Below, in pieces: positions 25,654-34,331 of a stretch of DNA of 64,000 bases. The DNA lies in the NCBI GenBank assembly GCA_016125165.1, contig WGMH01000008.1, forward strand, positions 1 through 64,000, written 5' to 3'. The notes beneath the pieces were generated by a model that saw only the letters and a program-made list of their open reading frames with translations, did no database searches and had not been told where the DNA came from. Origin of the DNA: Alphaproteobacteria bacterium (GTDB taxonomy: Bacteria > Pseudomonadota > Alphaproteobacteria > Micropepsales > Micropepsaceae). The position numbers and the translations under genes are program-made. The first letter of the stretch is position 1. Each line of letters opens with the position of its first letter.

Positions 25654-27228
25654 ATGTTCACCGCCACACGGATTTCCGTTTCGGACCTGAAAGACAAGCG
25701 GCGCAAGGTGATCCGCCGCGACGGCAAGCAAATCCTTCTCATCGCACATGAAGGCGGCATCTACGCCATCGCCAACCGCTGCCCACACGAAGGCTATCCC
25801 TTAAGTGAGGGAACGGAAGGGCCGGGCTGCGTTCTCACCTGCAACTGGCACAACTGGAAGTTCGATCTTCAGACTGGCGAGGCGTTGGTGGGGCGAGATC
25901 CGTTGCGTACCTATCCGGTGCACATCGCGGGCGGCGAAATCCATCTCGATCTCTCCGATCCAACGGCCGGCGAACTGCGCGCGCGCGCGCTGAAAGGCCT
26001 TGAGGCGGCGGTACAGGATGTGGACATGCCGAGGATCGCCCGCGAAGTGGCACGGCTGGAACGGGCAGGCTTCGATGCGCGCGATGCGATGATCCACGCA
26101 ATAGTCTTCCGCAATGCGCATCTGGAGGACGGCATGACCCACGCTTACGGAGCGGCGGCGGACTGGCTTCTGCTTTCAGAGAATGCGTCAACACCAGAGA
26201 AACGCCTGCTCGCACTGATCGAGCCGATTTATCATCTTGCATGGGACACACAGGGCGCGGATAGCTTTCCTTATGCCGATGGCGTGCGCGATTGGGACGC
26301 GAACGGATTTGTCTCCGCTGTAGAGGCGGAACGGGAAGCCGATGCCATCACCTTTGTGCGCGGCGCGGTGCGTGACGGAATCGCCTATGCCGATCTGATG
26401 CCGGTCTTCGGCGCGACGGCGCTGGCGCACTATGCCGATTTCGGCCACAGCGCGATTTATGCGGTCAACACCGGCACGCTGATCGAACGGCTGGGCGAAG
26501 AAGCCAAGCTGCCACTACTTCTGGCACTGACCCGCAGCATCGTGCGCGCCACGCGCGAGGAGCGGCTTCCCGAATTCCGTTTCTATGACAAGGCGCTGTT
26601 GCGCTGGAGCGGCGGCGGTGGCGATGTGCCAATCACGGCAAGCGACCTCGTGCTTCTTTCCATCGACGGCATTCTGGAACGGGTGCTGCAATCCGCGCGG
26701 CGTCCCAACGCCGAACTGTTCGATGCGCTGATGGGAGCGGCCGCATGGAACCTGATGCATTTCGATCTTGCCGTCGATCAGGTAAGCGATAACGCCATCG
26801 CCGACAATGTAAGCTGGCTCGATTTCAGCCACGCGCTCACCTTCGCGAGCGCGGCGCGACAGATTTGCGGTGTCCGCGCCAATCTTCGGCCGCGCGCGCT
26901 GCTGCAAATGGCACTGTTCGTGGGGCGCAACACCAAATATGTGCGCGAAACCAGCGATGAAGCGCGCTGGGAGGTGAAGGACCGAGATGCTTTTCTCGCG
27001 CGCGAGACCGAAGCACTTTACGACCATGGCAGCCCCGAACCCATCATCGCCTGCCATCGCGTGAAGATGATTGGGGCATTGAAAACGGAGTTGGCCGCCG
27101 CGCCGGATGCGCCCTGGGCCGATGCGATGTGCGCAGGTGTGAACAGATTTCTTAACTCTCCAATCAAACGCCATCATGGACTTCGCACCGCGAGCCAAGC
27201 GCTTGATTTCGTGACGAAAGAGGCGTGA
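25654..27228 (+). CDS. Rieske [2Fe-2S] protein fused to a large unrecognised helical domain
   Basis: 524 residues; a good ribosome binding site (GAGAGGG) precedes the ATG. The first ~100 residues are a Rieske ferredoxin domain with CPH (43-45) and CNWHNW (63-68), the four cluster ligands. The remaining ~420 residues are mainly helical and have scattered His residues (YHLAWD, HYADFGHSAIYAVN, MHFDLA, FSHALTF, HHGLRTAS) but no family I recognise. There is no signal peptide. The electron acceptor and substrate are unknown. A membrane-protein gene starts two bases after the stop, and the divergent neighbour is an Fe-S-type regulator, so the group forms a small redox locus. Confidence 0.8.
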   Translation: MFTATRISVSDLKDKRRKVIRRDGKQILLIAHEGGIYAIANRCPHEGYPLSEGTEGPGCVLTCNWHNWKFDLQTGEALVGRDPLRTYPVHIAGGEIHLDLSDPTAGELRARALKGLEAAVQDVDMPRIAREVARLERAGFDARDAMIHAIVFRNAHLEDGMTHAYGAAADWLLLSENASTPEKRLLALIEPIYHLAWDTQGADSFPYADGVRDWDANGFVSAVEAEREADAITFVRGAVRDGIAYADLMPVFGATALAHYADFGHSAIYAVNTGTLIERLGEEAKLPLLLALTRSIVRATREERLPEFRFYDKALLRWSGGGGDVPITASDLVLLSIDGILERVLQSARRPNAELFDALMGAAAWNLMHFDLAVDQVSDNAIADNVSWLDFSHALTFASAARQICGVRANLRPRALLQMALFVGRNTKYVRETSDEARWEVKDRDAFLARETEALYDHGSPEPIIACHRVKMIGALKTELAAAPDAPWADAMCAGVNRFLNSPIKRHHGLRTASQALDFVTKEA

Positions 27229-27229
27229 C

Positions 27230-27727
27230 ATGCGCGACGACATTCTCATCCGGCTTTCCGGTCTTACGGCATTGGTTGGCGGCCTTCTGCGCGTTGCTAG
27301 CGCGTCCACCATCGGCATGTTCGATGAGCACGTACTGGCGCTTTCCTATTTTGCGACCGATCTTATGCTGGTGTTCGGACTGACAGGCATCTACCTCAAT
27401 CATCGCAGCATGGTCGGATTTTCAGGCCTTGTGGGGCTCGCAACCGCCATCAGCGGGCTCTTGATGGTGCGCAACGCCGAGCTCTTCGGCGGCTACCAGA
27501 CCAGTGCCGCCGTGGCGCTGCTCGGCACCTCGATTTTGGCCATCATGCTTCTGCTACGTACCGCAATGCGGTTTGCGCCGCTGATATGGCTCGCGGCCTT
27601 CGCGCTCGGCCTTGCCGCAACAACGGTTCCGCTTGCAGGCGTTGCGGCTGGCGTGGCGTTCGGGCTTGGCTTCGCGGTCGCAGGCGGCGGACAGATGCTC
27701 AAGCCGGGACACAGTCCGCACAAATAG
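27230..27727 (+). CDS. Membrane protein of unknown function, partner of the Rieske fusion
   Basis: 165 residues with about five membrane helices (for example LTALVGGLLRVASAS, LMLVFGLTGIYL, LVGLATAISGLLMV, VALLGTSILAIMLLL, LIWLAAFALGLAATTVPLAGV). I do not recognise the family. It starts two bases after the Rieske stop, so translation is probably coupled. It could anchor or serve as a redox partner of that protein. The final 29 bases overlap the end of the opposite CDF gene. Confidence 0.65.
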   Translation: MRDDILIRLSGLTALVGGLLRVASASTIGMFDEHVLALSYFATDLMLVFGLTGIYLNHRSMVGFSGLVGLATAISGLLMVRNAELFGGYQTSAAVALLGTSILAIMLLLRTAMRFAPLIWLAAFALGLAATTVPLAGVAAGVAFGLGFAVAGGGQMLKPGHSPHK

Positions 27728-28667
27728 CGACTTCAATCGTAACGTGAGACAGGCCGGGGTAGCTGGAGCGCAATTCCCGTTTGATCGCTTCTGCGCTGGT
27801 TTCGTCGGCACTGACGAGCGAAACGATCAGACTGTGATGACCCGGGCCCACGCGCCACAAATGCAAATCGGCGACACGCGCACCGAGCTTTTGTTCCACC
27901 ATTGCGCGGATATCCCGCGCCAGCTCGGGATCGGCTTCAGCGTCGAGCAGAACCATCGCGCTATCGCGCAAAAGCCCGAAGGCCCAGACGCCGATGACGA
28001 TAGCACCAAGAATCCCAACTGCGGGATCAAGCCATGAGGCGCCGTAGTAGTAGCCTCCGATTAGCGCAACCAGCGCCAGCACCGAGGTGACCGCATCAGT
28101 CAGAACATGCACATAGGCCGCGCGCATATTATGGTCATGGTCCCCTTCATGCGCATGATCATGTCCGTGTTCATGGGAGCCTTGCAGGATCAGCGCGCAC
28201 ACAAGATTGACGCCCAAGCCAATGGCGGCAACCAGAACCGCAGGACCATATTCGATGGGACCTGGTGAAATAAGACGTTCAACGGATTCGAAGGCGACGC
28301 CAAATCCTGCAAGTCCCAGCACGATGGCGCTGGAAAACGCTGCCAGATCACCGAATTTTCCAGAACCGAAGGTGAAACGTGCGTGTCCCGAATAGCGGCG
28401 CGCGAGCCAATAGGCACCAGCCGCCAAGCCAAGCGCGCCCACATGGGTTGCCATGTGAATGCCGTCAGCCAACAGCGCCATGGAGCCATAGGCGGCACCG
28501 GCCACGATCTCCACCACCATGAACAAGGCTGTGACATACATCGCAAGACGCGCACGCGCTTCCGCGCGCTCGTGCCCATGGGCGAGGAAGCGGTGATCGT
28601 GGGTCCAGAGCCCATGATCGTGGCTGCGCAATGCTTCGTGGGCGTGATCGTGCTGCACCATATCCAT
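27699..28667 (-). CDS. dmeF: Cation diffusion facilitator, DmeF-like
   Basis: 322 residues from the ATG at 28667 (the ATG at 28661 is also possible). The His-rich N-terminus (HDHAHEALRSHDHG, THDHRFLAHGHE) is typical of DmeF. Six membrane helices follow with the zinc-site pattern LLADGIHMATH in helix 2 and HVLTDAVTS in helix 5, and a second His-rich loop (HEHGHDHAHEGDHDH) lies between helices 4 and 5. The C-terminal metallochaperone-like domain ends VAICADC. The protein would export Co, Ni or Zn by proton antiport. The usual DmeR regulator is not adjacent. Confidence 0.88.
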   Translation of the reverse strand: MDMVQHDHAHEALRSHDHGLWTHDHRFLAHGHERAEARARLAMYVTALFMVVEIVAGAAYGSMALLADGIHMATHVGALGLAAGAYWLARRYSGHARFTFGSGKFGDLAAFSSAIVLGLAGFGVAFESVERLISPGPIEYGPAVLVAAIGLGVNLVCALILQGSHEHGHDHAHEGDHDHNMRAAYVHVLTDAVTSVLALVALIGGYYYGASWLDPAVGILGAIVIGVWAFGLLRDSAMVLLDAEADPELARDIRAMVEQKLGARVADLHLWRVGPGHHSLIVSLVSADETSAEAIKRELRSSYPGLSHVTIEVAICADCVPA

Positions 28668-28719
28668 CAATATAGGCGCTGCTTGCGCATACGAAAACCG
28701 TGATGGCAGTGCGGTGAAA

Positions 28720-29199
28720 TCAGAGAAACTTGCGCAATTCCAATTGATAAGGCTTAAAGCCCTGCGCCAGATAGACGCGTTCAGCATTGGCATTGGCGCT
28801 CAGTACCCCGATGCGCATTACTTTCAGGCCGCGGCGGCGGGCTTCATCCTCGCAAGTCTTGATGAGCGCCGGACCGACACCACGCTTACGTGCGCGCTCC
28901 TCGACAAAAAGTTCAGCGACATAGCCGACATCCCGCTGACCGGTCACCACATAGGCGGGCGCCTGACCCGGCACAAAGACGGCCCAGCCGATGGGTCCTT
29001 CGTCATCTTCCGCGATGAAGGCGCAGCCATTTTCCTTCTGCATGCGGTCATAAAGGACCGCAAAATAGTCATCGCCGACACCTGCGTCGATGCGCCGGTC
29101 AGGATCCAGCGCATGCTCAAACGCCTGCAAGGCATTGATGAATGCCACGCCGATATGTGTGTCAGCCGGAAAGACAGCCGCGCGGATGCGAATGCTCAT
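28720..29199 (-). CDS. GNAT-family N-acetyltransferase
   Basis: 159 residues from the ATG at 29199. The acetyl-CoA loop reads FVEERARKRGVGPALIKTCEDEARRRG in outline, and SANANAERVYLAQGF is the typical C-terminal GNAT motif. The substrate is unknown. It lies 35 bases downstream of the anchored-protein gene on the same strand and 52 bases from the CDF start, also on the same strand. Confidence 0.8.
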   Translation of the reverse strand: MSIRIRAAVFPADTHIGVAFINALQAFEHALDPDRRIDAGVGDDYFAVLYDRMQKENGCAFIAEDDEGPIGWAVFVPGQAPAYVVTGQRDVGYVAELFVEERARKRGVGPALIKTCEDEARRRGLKVMRIGVLSANANAERVYLAQGFKPYQLELRKFL

Positions 29200-29234
29200 G
29201 CGCCCATTCTCTTGAAATCGGCGCGACGCCCCGC

Positions 29235-29687
29235 TCAGGACTTCTGGTAAAGCGTCTCGCCCGCGTTGTTCTTGACGTTGAATAGCGTGAGGCACTTGTC
29301 ATCGGCCATATCATCGCATTCCACGTCCACAAGAATGGTGAATTTGGTCGCGCCATCACCGGCACGGCAGATGACGCGCTTCTCGTTATCCGTCTTCTCG
29401 GAATCCTTGCTTTCGATCTTGCCGGTATAGGGGATCACGCCATAGTCGAGCACACGATCGACCGTCGCCTCGCATACGGTGCGCATGGCGAGCTTCGCCT
29501 TTACCGGATCATTCGCATATTTCGCGGGGACCGATTTGTGGAAAAACAGAAAATAGCCGCCGAGGCCAAGCACCAGAACGACTGCCAGAGCCACGCCACC
29601 CAGCACATAGGGATTGCTGAACAGGCTCGCGGGCTGCGGCGCCGCATAGGGCGCTTGGGGCTGCTGGTCCGGGGGCACGTCTGTCAT
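29235..29687 (-). CDS. Anchored hypothetical protein with a Pro-rich N-terminus
   Basis: 150 residues. A Pro/Gln-rich N-terminus (DVPPDQQPQAPYAAPQPAS) is followed by one membrane helix (YVLGGVALAVVLVLGLGGYFLFF) and a small exported domain with four Cys (VCEATV, RVICRAG, VECDDM, KCLTLF) that could form two disulfides. I do not recognise a family. It follows pntB by 86 bases on the same strand. Confidence 0.6.
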   Translation of the reverse strand: MTDVPPDQQPQAPYAAPQPASLFSNPYVLGGVALAVVLVLGLGGYFLFFHKSVPAKYANDPVKAKLAMRTVCEATVDRVLDYGVIPYTGKIESKDSEKTDNEKRVICRAGDGATKFTILVDVECDDMADDKCLTLFNVKNNAGETLYQKS

Positions 29688-29773
29688 AGGGCGGTCCTGA
29701 CGATATTGCGGGGGCGAAGATAGAGGGCGGCGCGGCCCGCGCCAACCCCAATTTCGTCAATATATGCGGGCAG

Positions 29774-31177
29774 TTAACCGAGCGATTTGACGATCTCTTC
29801 GGTCATCTTCTTGGCGTCCCCGAAGAGCATCATGGTGTTATCGCGAAAGAACAGCTCGTTTTCCACGCCGGCATAGCCCGAACCCATGCCACGCTTAACG
29901 AACAGCACGGTCTTGGCCTTTTCCACATCCAGAATCGGCATGCCGAAGATGGGGGACTTCGGGTCGGTCTTGGCGGAAGGATTTGTTACGTCGTTGGCAC
30001 CTATGACATAGGCCACATCCGCCTGTGCAAACTGGGAGTTGATGTCTTCCAGCTCGAACACTTCATCATAGGGCACATTGGCTTCAGCCAGCAGGACGTT
30101 CATGTGGCCTGGCATGCGGCCCGCCACGGGATGGATGGCGTAGGAAACCTTGACGCCTTCTTTCTTGAGAATGTCGGCCATCTCGCGCACGGCGTGTTGA
30201 GCCTGCGCCACGGCCATGCCGTAGCCCGGCACGATAATGACCGAGCCCGCATTCTTCATGATGAAGGCGGCGTCTTCCGCGCTGCCCTGCTTCACCGGCC
30301 GCGCTTCCACCTTGCCGCCCGCTGTCGCCGTCTCGCCGCCAAAACCGCCAAGGATGACGGAGATGAACGAGCGATTCATGCCCTTGCACATGATGTAGGA
30401 CAGTATCGCGCCTGATGACCCCACAAGCGCGCCGGTGATGATGAGGGCCGTATTTTCCAGCGTGAAACCGATGCCCGCAGCCGCCCAGCCCGAATAGGAA
30501 TTAAGCATCGACACGACGACCGGCATGTCCGCGCCACCGATCGGAATGATGAGCGTGATGCCAAAAATGAAGCTCAGAACAGCGATGGCCCAGAACATCC
30601 AGGGCTGCTGGTCCATGCAGAACCAGATCACCAATCCGACAATGGCAGAGAAGATGACGATGTTCAGGACGTGCCGCGCAGGCAGGAGAATCGGCGCGCC
30701 CGACATGTTGCCGTTGAGCTTGGCGAAGGCGATGAGCGAGCCGGCAAAGGTGATGGCGCCAATCGCAAGCCCGAGGCTCATCTCCACCAGGCTCTGGGTG
30801 TGAATCGCCCTAGGCTCGCCAATGCCATAGGCTTGGGGCGCATAGAGCGCGGCGGCGGCGACAAGCACGGCCGCAAGGCCGACCAGCGAATGGAAGGCGG
30901 CAACCAGCTGCGGCATCGCCGTCATGGCAATGCGATTGGCAATCACGGCGCCGATGGCCGCGCCAATGCCAAGACCGACAGCGATCATGCCCCAGGTCAA
31001 TGCATCGGAGACGCCCGCAACCCACAATGTGGTCACGATCGCGATGGCCATACCGATCATGCCGTTGCGATTGCCCGCGCGCGACGTGGCCGGAGAGGAA
31101 AGCCCGCGCAACGCCATGATGAAGAGCACGCCCGAGACGAGATAGAGCAGCGCCGCGATATTCGGATTGGCAGTCAT
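29774..31177 (-). CDS. pntB: NAD(P) transhydrogenase subunit beta
   Basis: 467 residues. The N-terminal two-thirds is a bundle of membrane helices; the C-terminal NADP(H)-binding domain III has GYGMAVAQAQHAV, IHPVAGRMPGHMNVLLAEA and GANDVTNPSAKTDPKSPI. With PntAA and PntAB it forms the proton-translocating transhydrogenase that makes NADPH from NADH using the proton gradient. It follows pntAB by four bases and ends the transhydrogenase set. Confidence 0.97.
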   Translation of the reverse strand: MTANPNIAALLYLVSGVLFIMALRGLSSPATSRAGNRNGMIGMAIAIVTTLWVAGVSDALTWGMIAVGLGIGAAIGAVIANRIAMTAMPQLVAAFHSLVGLAAVLVAAAALYAPQAYGIGEPRAIHTQSLVEMSLGLAIGAITFAGSLIAFAKLNGNMSGAPILLPARHVLNIVIFSAIVGLVIWFCMDQQPWMFWAIAVLSFIFGITLIIPIGGADMPVVVSMLNSYSGWAAAGIGFTLENTALIITGALVGSSGAILSYIMCKGMNRSFISVILGGFGGETATAGGKVEARPVKQGSAEDAAFIMKNAGSVIIVPGYGMAVAQAQHAVREMADILKKEGVKVSYAIHPVAGRMPGHMNVLLAEANVPYDEVFELEDINSQFAQADVAYVIGANDVTNPSAKTDPKSPIFGMPILDVEKAKTVLFVKRGMGSGYAGVENELFFRDNTMMLFGDAKKMTEEIVKSLG

Positions 31178-31181
31178 CGCT

Positions 31182-31493
31182 TTACTTCTCTTTTTTCTTG
31201 TACATGGCGAGCATGCGGGCGGTCACAAGGAAGCCGCCGAAAATGTTCACCGAGGCGAGGATCAGCGCGAAAAAGCCGAACAGCTTGGACATCCAGTCCT
31301 CGCTCGTGAGCGTCGCAACCGAAACGGCCAATAGCGCGCCCACAACGATCACGGAGGAAATGGCGTTGGTCACGCTCATCAGCGGGGTGTGCAGCGCAGG
31401 CGTGACCGACCACACCACGAAATAACCCACGAAGATCGCCAGCACGAAGATCGACAGGCGAAAGATGAACGGATCGGCTGTGAGGTGTTCCAT
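31182..31493 (-). CDS. pntAB: NAD(P) transhydrogenase subunit alpha part 2
   Basis: 103 residues with three to four membrane helices (FRLSIFVLAIFVGYFVVWSV, SSVIVVGALLAVSVATL, LFGFFALILASVNIFGGFLVTARML). It carries the N-terminal half of the membrane domain II that is part of PntA in Escherichia coli; a separate gene is usual in alphaproteobacteria. It lies four bases from both flanking pnt genes. Confidence 0.95.
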   Translation of the reverse strand: MEHLTADPFIFRLSIFVLAIFVGYFVVWSVTPALHTPLMSVTNAISSVIVVGALLAVSVATLTSEDWMSKLFGFFALILASVNIFGGFLVTARMLAMYKKKEK

Positions 31494-31497
31494 CGTA

Positions 31498-32628
31498 CTA
31501 GCCCTTCAATGCCGGATGCACGATTTCGCCATCGCGCGTGAGACCCGCGCCCTTCACGATCTCGTCGTCCCAGTTCAGCGCCAATGCGCCGGTTTTCTTG
31601 TCCACGATGAGACTGACGAAGTTGAAGAGGTTTCGTGCATAGAGGCTGGAAGAATCCACGGCGAGCCGCGCGGGCAGATTGGTGTGGCCCATGATCGTCA
31701 CGCCATGCGCTTCAATCACTTCATCGGCCTTGGTGAGCGGGCAATTGCCCCCCTGCTCTGCCGCGAGATCCACGATCACCGAGCCAGGTTTCATCGTCTT
31801 CACCATCTCTTCGGTCACGAGCACCGGTGCCTTGCGCCCTGGAATGAGTGCCGTGGTGATGACGATGTCCTGCTTCCTGATGTGCTCGGCAACAAGGGCT
31901 GCCTGCTTGGCCTGATACTCCGCGCTCATCGGCTTGGCATAGCCCGCAGCGGTCTCGGCCTGCTTGAATTCATCATCGATCACAGCAACGAACGTTGCAC
32001 CGAGGGACTCTACCTGTTCCTTGGTGGCGGGGCGGACGTCGGTTGCCGAAACGATGGCGCCAAGCCGGCGCGCCGTGGCGATGGCCTGAAGACCAGCAAC
32101 GCCCACGCCCATGATGAATGTGCGCGCAGGAGCAATCGTGCCAGCGGCCGTCATCATCATCGGAAATGCCCGGCCGAAAGCGGCAGCGGCGTCAATCACC
32201 GATTTGTAACCGGCCAGATTGGCCTGAGAGGACAACACGTCCATCGCCTGTGCCCGCGAGATGCGCGGGATGAATTCCATTGCGAAGGCCGAAACGCCCT
32301 GAGTGGCCAGCTTCGCAATGGCATCGTTCTCGGTGTACGGAGCAAGAAGACAGGCCAGCACGGCCCCCTTCTTCATGGCCGCAGTTTCCGCCTGATCGGG
32401 GCCGCGCACTTTCAGCACAATGTCCGCATCGGCGAGCGTACCTGCAAAATCGGTGGCGATGGCAGCGCCCGCTCCCGAATAATCAGCATCGGCAAAGCGT
32501 GCAGCTGCGCCAGCGCCGGATTCCACGACGATTTCGAGCCCGAGCCCCTTGAGCTTCTTTACCGTTTCCGGTGTTGCAGCCACACGCGTTTCACCGGCGC
32601 GGCGCTCTTTCAATATTGCGAGTTTCAT
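31498..32628 (-). CDS. pntAA: NAD(P) transhydrogenase subunit alpha part 1
   Basis: 376 residues. It is the soluble NAD(H)-binding domain I: MKLAILKERRAGETRVAATP at the start, SRAQAMDVLSSQANLAGYKSV, the dinucleotide fold IMGVGVAGLQAIATARRLGA, and VIVDLAAEQGGNCPLT. Three split subunits replace the two of E. coli. It begins the transhydrogenase set, 19 bases after the cox subunit IV gene. Confidence 0.97.
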   Translation of the reverse strand: MKLAILKERRAGETRVAATPETVKKLKGLGLEIVVESGAGAAARFADADYSGAGAAIATDFAGTLADADIVLKVRGPDQAETAAMKKGAVLACLLAPYTENDAIAKLATQGVSAFAMEFIPRISRAQAMDVLSSQANLAGYKSVIDAAAAFGRAFPMMMTAAGTIAPARTFIMGVGVAGLQAIATARRLGAIVSATDVRPATKEQVESLGATFVAVIDDEFKQAETAAGYAKPMSAEYQAKQAALVAEHIRKQDIVITTALIPGRKAPVLVTEEMVKTMKPGSVIVDLAAEQGGNCPLTKADEVIEAHGVTIMGHTNLPARLAVDSSSLYARNLFNFVSLIVDKKTGALALNWDDEIVKGAGLTRDGEIVHPALKG

Positions 32629-32647
32629 GGCGCGCGAGCGTTTCTGC

Positions 32648-32803
32648 TCAGCCGGAGTGCGTGCGGAAGAACGCGAGCAGGATCATGAGCACGACGATGC
32701 TGACGGTCGTCCATTTGACGAGGCCCGTGAAGCCTGCCCAAGTCCTCTGTTGCTCCCGGATATCCATTTTGCCGGATTCGTAGTGCCCGGTGTCTGCAGC
32801 CAT
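32648..32803 (-). CDS. aa3-type cytochrome c oxidase subunit IV
   Basis: 51 residues, shorter than most gene finders look for. The protein starts ADTGHYESGKMDIREQQRTW, then has FTGLVKWTTVSIVVLMILLAFF, a single membrane helix, and a short tail. This is the bacterial oxidase subunit IV family (PF07835), which sits beside the catalytic subunits in the membrane. GGGGA five bases before the ATG supports the start. The gene commonly lies next to pntA in alphaproteobacteria, far from the main cox operon. Confidence 0.88.
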   Translation of the reverse strand: MAADTGHYESGKMDIREQQRTWAGFTGLVKWTTVSIVVLMILLAFFRTHSG

Positions 32804-32888
32804 GGTCGTCCCCAATCGGTATGCGCGAAGTGGCCGGACTATAGCAAAGGGGGTCCGGGGGGCAACGGCACTGCAGCAAAAATGAGCG

Positions 32889-33848
32889 TCAAATACGGCG
32901 TGTGGGTGTGGAATGGTCCCAATCGGCCAAAAGTGCCCGCAACGCGGCCACCATCGCGAGCGGCTGATCCAGCATGACGTGGTGTTGCGCCTGTGGAATC
33001 TCTACAACCGGCGCGGACCGGCCAAGCATATTGAACATGTATTCGCCAATCTCCGGGGGCAGGAGCACGGAGTTTTCGCCGCGGAAGATGGCAATGCGGC
33101 AGCGGGTTTCCCGCAATCGCTGGGCGGTGTCACCAATCGAAAAGCGCCGCCAGATCGCCGGGTCGAACTTCCAGGTGAACCCACCTTCCACCGCTTTCAG
33201 CGAATGGCGGGCAACCCAATCGACAATATAGAGATTGTCGCAGCCCTGTGGCGGCATAAGACGGAAGCGGGCTAGCGCAGCGGCCAGCGTGGGGTACACG
33301 CGGTGCGGCTTGATCTCCCGGTTGGGCGGACCGCCCTCGCGGTCCGGCGGGTTCACCGGCGAATCGACGATCACCGTTCCCGCCAACCGGTCCCCATGCA
33401 GCGCCCCGGCAAGAATTGTGACGAAGCCGCCGAAGCTGTGGCCGACAATAATGGGGGGCTCACCGGGGCCGAACATTCCCGCCGCTTCACACACGGCCAG
33501 TTGCTCACGCGCGAACAATTCCATGGAATAGCCTGAGCGCCATCCGGAATCGCCCATGCCGGACAAATCCATTGCCGCAACATTGTAGTCTCGCGCCAGA
33601 AATGGCGCGATGAAGCTCCACCAATAGGCATGCGCGGCATTGCCATGCACAAGTAGAAGACCGGGGCGAGACCGATCACCCCAGCGCAGGTAGTGTATCG
33701 CCGCCCCCTCGACATCCACATACGCACTCTCAGGGATGACATTGACGGCCGACGCAAACCATTCGGGCGCGGAAGGCGAAACGCCCGCAAATACAGCAAG
33801 CGGCCCTTCGCTCTGCATGTAGGTTTCACGCGTCGACTTTTCAGACAT
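32889..33848 (-). CDS. Alpha/beta-fold hydrolase
   Basis: 319 residues. The fold shows VHGNAAHAYWW (oxyanion region), the nucleophile elbow GHSFGGFV, and QAQHHVMLDQP with the catalytic His; the acid is probably the Glu of FRGENSVLLP. There is no signal peptide. It starts one base after the stop of the thioesterase gene, so the two are probably translated together. The substrate is unknown; an ester or lactone of a CoA-pathway product would fit the neighbour. Confidence 0.85.
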   Translation of the reverse strand: MSEKSTRETYMQSEGPLAVFAGVSPSAPEWFASAVNVIPESAYVDVEGAAIHYLRWGDRSRPGLLLVHGNAAHAYWWSFIAPFLARDYNVAAMDLSGMGDSGWRSGYSMELFAREQLAVCEAAGMFGPGEPPIIVGHSFGGFVTILAGALHGDRLAGTVIVDSPVNPPDREGGPPNREIKPHRVYPTLAAALARFRLMPPQGCDNLYIVDWVARHSLKAVEGGFTWKFDPAIWRRFSIGDTAQRLRETRCRIAIFRGENSVLLPPEIGEYMFNMLGRSAPVVEIPQAQHHVMLDQPLAMVAALRALLADWDHSTPTRRI

Positions 33849-33849
33849 G

Positions 33850-34314
33850 TCAAAGGCGCCGGTGTGTAATCGGGCCCTGGCGCTTGCCCAATGTCTTGAA
33901 GATACCCGTTCCTGTCAGGATGTCGCGGTCACCGCACCAGATGCGCCCCTTCACGGTGAATATGTCGTCATCAACGCCGATCACTTCGCCGGTGCCTTCC
34001 ACCCAATCGCCCAGCTTCGCCGCGGATAGAAAATCCGTGACAAGCCGCACCGTGACCCAATAGCGATCTGGCTTCACCAGAGAAACAATATGGCCGAAGG
34101 CTGTATCGGCGAAGGCCATGAGCATTCCGCCATGGCAGTTCATCATGCCATTGGTGTGGTGCTCGCAGACCTGGAATGCGCGCGTATAACCACCACCAGG
34201 CTCATTGCGTTGATAGAGCGGACCCATTTGGCGGCCAAAGCCGCGGAACCATTCCATGCGCCGGAACCCCTCGGGGATTATCGGCCGGTCTTCATCGAGC
34301 AGATCGTCGGTCAT
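33850..34314 (-). CDS. PaaI-type hotdog thioesterase
   Basis: 154 residues with the hotdog signature [22 protein letters not shown] in its central helix and a C-terminal [20 protein letters not shown] strand pair. This family hydrolyses acyl-CoA thioesters, often phenylacetyl or other aryl-CoA. It is followed by the hydrolase gene after one base and preceded by DUF2332 with a 17-base gap, so it is the third gene of a four-gene unit. Confidence 0.85.
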   Translation of the reverse strand: MTDDLLDEDRPIIPEGFRRMEWFRGFGRQMGPLYQRNEPGGGYTRAFQVCEHHTNGMMNCHGGMLMAFADTAFGHIVSLVKPDRYWVTVRLVTDFLSAAKLGDWVEGTGEVIGVDDDIFTVKGRIWCGDRDILTGTGIFKTLGKRQGPITHRRL

Positions 34315-34331
34315 GCCTTAAGCTCGCACCA

